From: Phycisphaerales bacterium | Lineage (GTDB): Bacteria; Planctomycetota; Phycisphaerae; Phycisphaerales; SM1A02 | Assembly (NCBI GenBank): GCA_030748805.1 | Contig: JASMLG010000113.1 | Coordinates: 1 to 7,146, forward strand | Reading direction: 5' to 3' | Length of the DNA: 7,146 nt | Shown: positions 1-5,616 of the stretch, piece by piece | How positions within the stretch are numbered: the first letter of the stretch is position 1 | Layout of the letters: each line of letters begins with the position of its first letter | The notes under the pieces: model-generated | What the model saw: the letters and a program-made list of their open reading frames with translations, nothing else | The model's database searches: none | Told to the model about the DNA's origin: nothing | Made by a program: the position numbers and the translations under genes

Positions 1-1094
1 GGCGCAGTCAACGATTCTAAGAACGCAATCAAATCCGCTTTTTGTTGCTCTGTTAAATTGAGTGGCTCTAAGATTGTTTCACGGTGATGGTCCGAGCTGA
101 CAAAGTTTTCAAGTGTTGAATAATGTTCTAAAACATCTTCAAGCGAAGCCAGTTGCCCAGCGTGCATATATGGTGGTGTCTTTGCAACGTTTCGTAAACT
201 CGGTGTTCGAAAGGAACCCCAATCCTCGCTGCGTTTTGCAATGTGCTTGGAAATAGTTGCGCGAATTCCATCTGGGTCATCGCTATGCTTTCCGCTTGCA
301 GTAAATTGAGTCGTTTTGAGTTTGTCGATAGCATCAGCCCGTCCGCCATCTTTTAATGGACCTCCGTCAAGTGGTCCAACACCTACCGAGTGGAATGCAC
401 CATCAGTTATCCATGGACCAAAGTGGCATCTTAGGCATCCACCTTCGCCAATAAAGTATTTTAATCCACGCTGTGCTGATGGCGAGATGGCATTTGCATT
501 ACCTGCAACGAAGTCGTCAAAAGGTGTATGAGAGGAATCGAGTTTTGTAATGTATGCTGCGAGTGACTTTGCAACGTTAGCTGAAATTGTATCGATGTCG
601 CTTTCGCTCATCTCGCCAAATATTCTCGTCCAAAGTGGTCCAAGCGTTTTGTCCTTTTCTATAAGTTCTGCAATGTCCTTTCGAGGGATGTTCATTTCTG
701 CGGGGTGTTCCATCGTTTGAATCGGTTGTCCCCACAAAGTATCCGTTCTACCATCCCAAAAGAACCATCGTTGATGTGCAGCATTCAAAACAGTCGGTGA
801 ATTTCGTGTTGTCTCTCCAGTTCCGACAGCTACTTGCTTCCCATCTGTGAAATATAAATCTGGTTTGTGGCAGGTTGCACAAGAGACCTTTTTGTTAGAC
901 GAAAACCTTTCATCGAAAAAGATATATTGCCCAAGCAGGGCGGCATCTTCGTTTTGTTCAAAGGAGTTTGTCGTGTCTGGCAACAAAATTGCAGGACTCA
1001 TTGATTTTAGAATCGTCCATTCATCTTGTGAAAAAGCAGGCGACGGTAAGCCATCGCCTGCTGTAAATACTAAACAAAGTAGTGCAGTGAACAT
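1..1094 (-). CDS. Cytochrome c peroxidase / MauG-family di-heme protein, 3' end beyond window
   Basis: Read from ATG 1094 leftwards, this frame stays open for 364 codons to the window edge, so the stop codon lies outside. The N-terminus (MFTALLCLVFTAG...PSPAFSQ) resembles a short export signal but lacks the usual basic residues. The first c-type heme site is CATCH (residues 72-76), followed by the family block SPTVLNAAHQRWFFWDGR (about 99-116). The second heme site is CLRCH (220-224). FRTPSLRNVAKTPPYMHAG (about 295-313) holds Met310, which aligns with the axial Met of classical peroxidases; MauG has Tyr there. Known enzymes of this family are periplasmic and reduce H2O2 to water with electrons from small cytochromes or copper proteins. 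The end LT-Q--DLIAFLESLT is the usual family C-terminus, so the catalytic core is essentially complete. The start is the first ATG after an in-frame TAA, 10 bases after the preceding gene, with no clear Shine-Dalgarno. The family call is firm; the physiological substrate is unknown, and a C-terminal tag beyond the edge cannot be excluded. Confidence 0.93.
   Translation of the reverse strand, partial: MFTALLCLVFTAGDGLPSPAFSQDEWTILKSMSPAILLPDTTNSFEQNEDAALLGQYIFFDERFSSNKKVSCATCHKPDLYFTDGKQVAVGTGETTRNSPTVLNAAHQRWFFWDGRTDTLWGQPIQTMEHPAEMNIPRKDIAELIEKDKTLGPLWTRIFGEMSESDIDTISANVAKSLAAYITKLDSSHTPFDDFVAGNANAISPSAQRGLKYFIGEGGCLRCHFGPWITDGAFHSVGVGPLDGGPLKDGGRADAIDKLKTTQFTASGKHSDDPDGIRATISKHIAKRSEDWGSFRTPSLRNVAKTPPYMHAGQLASLEDVLEHYSTLENFVSSDHHRETILEPLNLTEQQKADLIAFLESLTA
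423..437 (-). other. c-type heme site CLRCH in the CCP-like protein
   Basis: Codons for Cys220-Leu-Arg-Cys223-His224 give the second heme site, the electron-entry heme in homologous peroxidases. Met310 in PPYMHAG is the likely distal ligand. Confidence 0.92.
867..881 (-). other. c-type heme site CATCH in the CCP-like protein
   Basis: The codons for Cys72-Ala-Thr-Cys75-His76 give the first covalent heme attachment site. In this family the N-terminal heme is the low-potential peroxidatic one. Confidence 0.92.
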
Positions 1095-1104
1095 GTTCGA
1101 GATA

Positions 1105-3054
1105 TTACTCGATTGTTAGAGTTCCTGAACCGGTATCGCCTTCCCATCCACCGATTCGAATGTAGTAGACCGTACCCTCTTGTACGTTGTAATCGAATGC
1201 TGAGTAGTAGGATTGGCAACCATCTTCACCGTAGTCGTCGCCATTGCAGGTGACTTGGTTACCACAAGAACCTTCATAAAGTGCCATGGATGTGTCGTAA
1301 CTTTCTGAGTCGCAAGTTGTGAAATGAGCGTTTCCTGAGAACTCTGCTGTCCAAGCAAACCAAATGTCTTGGGAGTTTTCCCAGTTCATGTAAGTGCCGG
1401 AACATTGTGAATCATCGGGTTCTGGGCTACTTGGAGTAGCAGTATTTGTTTCGTAGGAGTTCGATCCAAGAGATGCTGTCATTGCCCCGCTACATTCGTC
1501 GCCAGCACCTGGACAATTGGTAGACGCACAGGTTGTGTCATCTCCTGAATAACTTCCTCCAGCACCTGCACATTGACTTTCACTTAAGTCCTGACAGGTT
1601 CCGTCGCTCATGCAGCAAGAACCAGTTACAACGCATTCGATTCCCCAGTTGCTAACTAGTTGTAATAAGTCAGCAACATCAACGCAGCATGTGCCATCGA
1701 CATCACCAGTTGGTCTAAACGTTCCATCTCCGCAAATTCCCCAGTTGTCGATTACAGATAAAATATCTGAAACTCCAACCACGCCATTGCCATCGATGTC
1801 ATCCGCACAAGACCCAATCGGTAACGAGCAGGGGTCAAGTGGTCCAACATGCCATACGAACAAACCGCGTTCTAGGTCGCTGCCAATTACTGTTCCGCTT
1901 GGGAAGTAAGGGTAAACGTTCCACAAACCATTAAAACTTGGATTGTCATTATTAGGATAGGTGTCAAAGTACCCATACTGTGTTGGGTTTGTTGGGTTAG
2001 TTGCGTCAAATATACGAAGACCGGAACGATAATTAGCTTCAAAAATCATCCCATTGTGAGTATATAAGTTGTGGTCTATAGCAGTAGATCCACTTGTGAA
2101 AGTTCCAACAAACGATGGGTTTTCAATATCTTCAACATCAATTATTCTTGTAGTAGTTGTACTTCCGTAACTCTGTTCATCTAATTCATCGTTTAGATAG
2201 AAATATCTTCTGTCTTCGGAAAGCCACCCTTGATGAGAGTATGCGGCGTTGCTGTAGTAAGTTTGGGATACAACAAACGGATTTGATTTGTTCGTAACGT
2301 CAACAATAGTTAAGCCAGTGTCGCTCCATCCACCACTAAAACCAGCACAGCAGAAAGCGATTTGTCGACCAGCAAATGGGCCGTCGGTATAAGTTACAAC
2401 CTGTGCGTCATGAACGTATCTATCGCTCCATGAACCAACTTGTACTGGCGCAGCAGGGTTAGCCAAACTATAAAACATAAGCCCGTCATTATTGGCACCA
2501 GTTCTATAAAGGAATCCACTTTCGGTATCTAACGCAACATTGTGTGATGAACCAGAACCAGCAGATCCTAGGGACTGAACAACACCCATATCTACGTTCG
2601 CTAAGTTGAAGACCTGTATCCCGCCGCCGCCTTCGCTAACGCAGTACATAAATGTGCCGTAAGTTTTGATATCACGCCATAAACTGTTATTACCATCAAG
2701 CATAGCAATTATCTGCGCGTTTGCTGGATTGGTAATTTCTACAACACCAGTACCATCGTAAGTCCCCATGAGAGCATATTCTCGACCAGAGGGAGAGACA
2801 TATCCCCAGCAATCGTTTCCATTGTCTGAGTTGCTGCTAAATTCACTCAATGGAAGCCACGACATTAACTCTACGTTTTCGGCATCGAATCCAAGCGATC
2901 TGGCAGAATGTGACGACTGAGCAGAACGAAAGGCGGTTGCTTTTACTGCTGGTTGGCGATCCTTGATTTTTGGGTCGTCTTGGTGAGCAACGAGGAACGT
3001 TACAGGTGCAATAACACCCAACAAAGCAGTCGTAATAATCGTATTTCGTTTCAT
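1105..3054 (-). CDS. Choice-of-anchor B family secreted propeller protein with dockerin-like, Cys-rich and PPC-like modules
   Basis: This 649-residue protein starts at ATG 3054, with a weak AAGAGAG Shine-Dalgarno 3 bases upstream. Residues 1-23 (MKRN, then a hydrophobic run to FLVAH) form a signal peptide. Residues about 58-405 match the choice-of-anchor B/LVIVD repeat family, with strands such as GVVEITNP (103-110), LTIVDVTNKSNP (248-259) and LRIFDATNPTNP (346-357). Conserved motifs include WRDIKTYG, SSHN, VHDAQ, YSHQGW and IDHNLY. Residues 416-474 are two dockerin-like EF-hand repeats. Residues 478-514 form a six-cysteine GSCCMSDGTC-type module. Residues about 519-649 resemble a PPC-type beta-sandwich (DIWFAWTAEFSG, YYIRIGG). 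The family name reflects a conserved propeller joined to varied C-terminal anchors; its biochemical role is not established. Export is clear, and a structural or binding role is more likely than classical enzymology. It lies between a VCBS propeller gene and a peroxidase gene. Confidence 0.9.
   Translation of the reverse strand: MKRNTIITTALLGVIAPVTFLVAHQDDPKIKDRQPAVKATAFRSAQSSHSARSLGFDAENVELMSWLPLSEFSSNSDNGNDCWGYVSPSGREYALMGTYDGTGVVEITNPANAQIIAMLDGNNSLWRDIKTYGTFMYCVSEGGGGIQVFNLANVDMGVVQSLGSAGSGSSHNVALDTESGFLYRTGANNDGLMFYSLANPAAPVQVGSWSDRYVHDAQVVTYTDGPFAGRQIAFCCAGFSGGWSDTGLTIVDVTNKSNPFVVSQTYYSNAAYSHQGWLSEDRRYFYLNDELDEQSYGSTTTTRIIDVEDIENPSFVGTFTSGSTAIDHNLYTHNGMIFEANYRSGLRIFDATNPTNPTQYGYFDTYPNNDNPSFNGLWNVYPYFPSGTVIGSDLERGLFVWHVGPLDPCSLPIGSCADDIDGNGVVGVSDILSVIDNWGICGDGTFRPTGDVDGTCCVDVADLLQLVSNWGIECVVTGSCCMSDGTCQDLSESQCAGAGGSYSGDDTTCASTNCPGAGDECSGAMTASLGSNSYETNTATPSSPEPDDSQCSGTYMNWENSQDIWFAWTAEFSGNAHFTTCDSESYDTSMALYEGSCGNQVTCNGDDYGEDGCQSYYSAFDYNVQEGTVYYIRIGGWEGDTGSGTLTIE
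1513..1623 (-). other. Cys-rich GSCCMSDGTC module
   Basis: Residues 478-514 hold cysteines at 480, 481, 487, 495, 509 and 514, in the spacing of a small module common in Phycisphaerae secreted proteins. The even number of cysteines suggests internal disulfides. The function is not known. Confidence 0.65.
1633..1809 (-). repeat. Internal dockerin-like repeat pair of the choice-of-anchor B protein
   Basis: Residues 416-474 hold DDIDGNGVVGVSDIL...NWG followed by GDVDGTCCVDVADLL...NWG. Unlike the tails of the two upstream genes, this pair is internal and is followed by a Cys-rich module and a PPC-like domain. The second unit has Thr-Cys-Cys in place of the usual Asp-Gly of the calcium loop. Confidence 0.8.
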
Positions 3055-3100
3055 GACTCTCTTAAGGACCTTTCTCTAGGTATATTTATTTTGCATCAAA

Positions 3101-3117
3101 AATGGCGAAAAGCCACC
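3101..3117 (-). terminator. Weak U-followed hairpin in the leader of the choice-of-anchor B gene
   Basis: The minus-strand RNA reads GGUGGC-UUUUC-GCCAUU and then UUU. It has four Watson-Crick pairs (TGGC/GCCA) and two possible G-U pairs, followed by a short U-run. It lies just after the candidate TATAAT promoter and could act as a weak terminator or attenuator, but the stem is short. Confidence 0.25.
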
Positions 3118-3127
3118 TATTTGCACA

Positions 3128-3133
3128 ATTATA
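3128..3133 (-). promoter_or_regulatory. Candidate -10 box (TATAAT) for the choice-of-anchor B gene
   Basis: An exact TATAAT lies 73 bases upstream of the ATG at 3054, in the only gap long enough for a promoter. No good TTGACA-like -35 is present at 16-18 bases; the hexamers there read GGAACC or similar. Chance occurrence in AT-rich DNA is possible. Confidence 0.35.
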
Positions 3134-3180
3134 CGAGTATTCACATCTCTGGTTCCATAATAAACGTATAGAAATGGGTT

Positions 3181-3212
3181 ATTTACTCAATAATGAGACC
3201 TCCTGAGTAAAT
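3181..3212 (-). promoter_or_regulatory. 9-bp inverted repeat with GGAGGT in the loop
   Basis: The arms ATTTACTCA and TGAGTAAAT are perfect complements separated by 14 bases. On the minus-strand RNA the loop begins with GGAGGT (3203-3198), a full Shine-Dalgarno. Eight bases later a TTG-AGT-AAA-TAA mini-frame begins at 3190. An alternative CTCA/TGAG stem lies inside the same segment. It may be a protein-binding operator or a leader RNA element for the downstream propeller gene; the sequence does not decide. Confidence 0.4.
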
Positions 3213-3268
3213 GGATGCTTGCATATAGGATTGTTGAAGAGAGTATAAAACACTTATCTTTCTTTTAT

Positions 3269-3291
3269 TTATGCGAACACTACTCGCATAA
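3269..3291 (-). other. 8-bp hairpin across the stop codon of the VCBS gene
   Basis: The arms TTATGCGA and TCGCATAA are perfectly complementary with a 7-base loop that contains the TAG stop (3280-3282). No U-run follows on the minus strand (ATAAAAGAAAG), so it is not a standard intrinsic terminator. It could stabilise the upstream mRNA or slow the polymerase. Confidence 0.45.
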
Positions 3292-5616
3292 TCCCCAATT
3301 GCCAATAGAAGTTAACAAATCGCCAACTGCGACGATTCCATCGCCATCAACATCAGCATTTTCATCATCTGTGCCCCAAGCACCAATGATTGCCAATAAA
3401 TCGGTGACATTGACTGACCCGTCATTGTTGAGATCGCCAAGACAGGTTTCACCACATGTAATGATTTCAAGTTGAAAATTGTCAATACCTGCTTCGACGA
3501 TACTTGGCGGTTCAGCATCTTCAGCAACAAATGCTATTCGTATTTGATTGCTCGGTTCAACATACGAACTTATCGAGAATTGAACTGTTTCCCAAGCAGA
3601 ACCAGTACTTCCAGTTTGTTGTGCAAGCGTCCAAGTAGATCCGTTGTCATTACTGAGATATGTTTTTAACGAGTCAGTGTTTTGACTATCGAAAAACCAT
3701 CGTGTATACGAAATAATTCCATCAGTTCCTGAAACATCAAGAAGAGGTGAAACGAGCGTTGTAAATCCCCCGTCAACATCTGCTTGCCCTGCGCTACCTC
3801 CAACATCACCATTTTGTGTTACGAAACACATGACATTTTCCGAACCGCCCGTTGCATCGTCTTCTGGTGCTGCCATCTGCGAATTATAAATCGTTCCATT
3901 TGGATCAACGCATTCCCAAGTTCCGGTTGAAAGGTCATCACTATTGCTGATTAACCAATTAGAAACATCGCCCTCCATCTCATCTCTAAATAATAATTCA
4001 GTGCCCTCACCAACCGTGACGTTGTACCGACCTGTTGGGGGATCGGAAAAGTTTCCGCCTGTTGTTACAGAAACAGATATTTGAAATTCTAATTCGGTAG
4101 CGCATGGTGTTGCAGGAAGTGTTGCTTCAAATAAATTTTTCCCTACCAGTGTGAGTTGGTGTACCTCTTCAACTCCATCAATCAGCACAGTAATGAATGA
4201 ATTGTTTGCATCAATTTGTCCCTCGCCAATTAATGTTGTTTGGATTTGAAATGTCCATGGTTGATCTGGTTGAATAAAGCCAGGAAGGCCGTTTGGATAG
4301 GAAAAAACTACACCAGATGGAACGTCTTGAATCCATACTTCTGTGGAATCGCATCGTCCCATGACTAGATCGAGCCAGCCGTCTCCATTTATGTCAAATA
4401 CGGCAACGTCGTGTACACCTTGGAGTTCTGGATTACTGATACCGATATTTTGTTCTGAGAGTGTTATATTTGGAACATCACCAAGGTTTCGATAAATGTG
4501 TGTGGTGCGGGAACAACCAGAAATATCTACATCAACATCTGTAACGATAACATCTTGGTGACCGTCATTGTTCAAGTCGCGAATAATTGCGTTACCGCCG
4601 AAGCCATCACTGTTTTCTAGCGTGAACGAATCAAAGTTTGCAAAACCATCTCCGCCATTACCACTGTTGAGATAATAATGGTCAGAACCATCATCGACAA
4701 CAATTAAATCCATTCTCCCATCCCCGTTTAAGTCGCCGACTGTAACAAAGTAGGGTGCAAGTTCATCAATAATGTCGTATCCATCGAAGTATCCCTCATT
4801 GTTTGGATTGTTGTATGTAATTGCAACATGTTGTGGAGGGTTGAGTGAAGTTTGTTTTACAACATCTAAAACACCATCACCATTCATGTCAACTATGTTG
4901 CTTGCGGCACCAAATGCGGACAACAACATTTCATCGTCCATCCTAAGCGTGCTTTCATCCGAAAAAACAGCGGAGCCATTATTAATGAGCAAGCGATTGT
5001 TGTAATCAAAAATTTGAGTTGGACCACTGTCGTAATCACCAAAATATAAATCTGGGTACCCATCACCTGTTACATCGTCAATTGCGAGAGAGCAAAAGCG
5101 TGGTCCAGCGGTATCGTGCATTTGCGGGATTCGGTTGTTTTCAAAGCGAAATCCTTGCCAAATACCATCTATCTCACCCAAATTTATATAAATGCGTGGG
5201 TGGGAGAGCGCTTTCGTCGTGTTGTCGGTGAGTGTGGTGACAGTCACCAAGTCAAGCCATCCATCGTTATTTAGATCATGTATCACAATGTCTCGGTCAT
5301 TTGTTGGCGTCAAAAAACCATTGTCACCTGCGACATCTGTTGCTGTTGCATACTCTGCAGTTCGGTCAACAAGTTGCCCATTTTCATTCATGAAAAGTAC
5401 GTTGATGTTTCTGCCTTCTGTGGTGAATGGTTCTTTGCGAACACAAATTAAATCAATATCCCCATCAAGATCTAGATCGCCCCAAGCATAATCTTTTTCT
5501 TCAATATCGCTGATACCGACAGCGGGGTCGCAAACAAGACGATCATTTGTTTGATTTGTAAAATTACCGAACCCGCCAGTGACAGCGATTTGTGTGAGAA
5601 GAATAGGTGTAAGCAT
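3280..5616 (-). CDS. Secreted VCBS/FG-GAP seven-repeat propeller protein with dockerin-like C-terminus
   Basis: The frame also opens at TTG 5625, but ATG 5616 is preferred. It shares its A with the TAA of the upstream gene (TAATG), which suggests translational coupling, and a GGGGA lies 11 bases upstream. This gives 778 residues. In the 781-residue numbering from TTG, seven calcium-loop motifs of the D-x-[DN]-x-DG-x-x-D type begin at 50, 117, 184, 246, 298, 350 and 411. That spacing of roughly 50-67 residues fits one seven-bladed FG-GAP/VCBS propeller. Residues about 440-538 look like an Ig-like linker. Residues about 545-720 (RDEMEGDVSNW ... RIAFVAED) look like a lectin-like or MAM-like jelly roll. 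Residues 728-780 are two dockerin-like repeats ending NWGLCE. The N-terminus (MLTPILLTQIAVTGGFG) is short and hydrophobic without a basic residue, so the export signal is weak. Family knowledge implies an extracellular, calcium-dependent protein; the ligand is unknown. Confidence 0.9.
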   Translation of the reverse strand: MLTPILLTQIAVTGGFGNFTNQTNDRLVCDPAVGISDIEEKDYAWGDLDLDGDIDLICVRKEPFTTEGRNINVLFMNENGQLVDRTAEYATATDVAGDNGFLTPTNDRDIVIHDLNNDGWLDLVTVTTLTDNTTKALSHPRIYINLGEIDGIWQGFRFENNRIPQMHDTAGPRFCSLAIDDVTGDGYPDLYFGDYDSGPTQIFDYNNRLLINNGSAVFSDESTLRMDDEMLLSAFGAASNIVDMNGDGVLDVVKQTSLNPPQHVAITYNNPNNEGYFDGYDIIDELAPYFVTVGDLNGDGRMDLIVVDDGSDHYYLNSGNGGDGFANFDSFTLENSDGFGGNAIIRDLNNDGHQDVIVTDVDVDISGCSRTTHIYRNLGDVPNITLSEQNIGISNPELQGVHDVAVFDINGDGWLDLVMGRCDSTEVWIQDVPSGVVFSYPNGLPGFIQPDQPWTFQIQTTLIGEGQIDANNSFITVLIDGVEEVHQLTLVGKNLFEATLPATPCATELEFQISVSVTTGGNFSDPPTGRYNVTVGEGTELLFRDEMEGDVSNWLISNSDDLSTGTWECVDPNGTIYNSQMAAPEDDATGGSENVMCFVTQNGDVGGSAGQADVDGGFTTLVSPLLDVSGTDGIISYTRWFFDSQNTDSLKTYLSNDNGSTWTLAQQTGSTGSAWETVQFSISSYVEPSNQIRIAFVAEDAEPPSIVEAGIDNFQLEIITCGETCLGDLNNDGSVNVTDLLAIIGAWGTDDENADVDGDGIVAVGDLLTSIGNWGLCE
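3283..3444 (-). repeat. C-terminal dockerin-like repeat pair of the VCBS propeller protein
   Basis: Two units, beginning GDLNNDGSVNVTDLL and ADVDGDGIVAVGDLL and each closing with WG, are the last modules before the stop. The underlying DNA around 3374-3410 is visibly similar to 5713-5750 in the DHOR gene, so the modules share ancestry. Confidence 0.85.

Noticed and set aside
847..1119. Plus-strand frame of 90 codons
   Set aside because: It is antisense to the conserved N-terminal half of the CCP-like gene and has no motif of its own.
1610..1909. Plus-strand frame of 99 codons
   Set aside because: It is antisense to the dockerin-like repeats of the anchor B gene, with Ser/Thr/Pro-rich low-complexity translation and no family motif.
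3242..3247. TATACT on the minus strand as a second -10 box
   Set aside because: No -35-like hexamer lies at a suitable distance, and such hexamers are common in this AT-rich gap.
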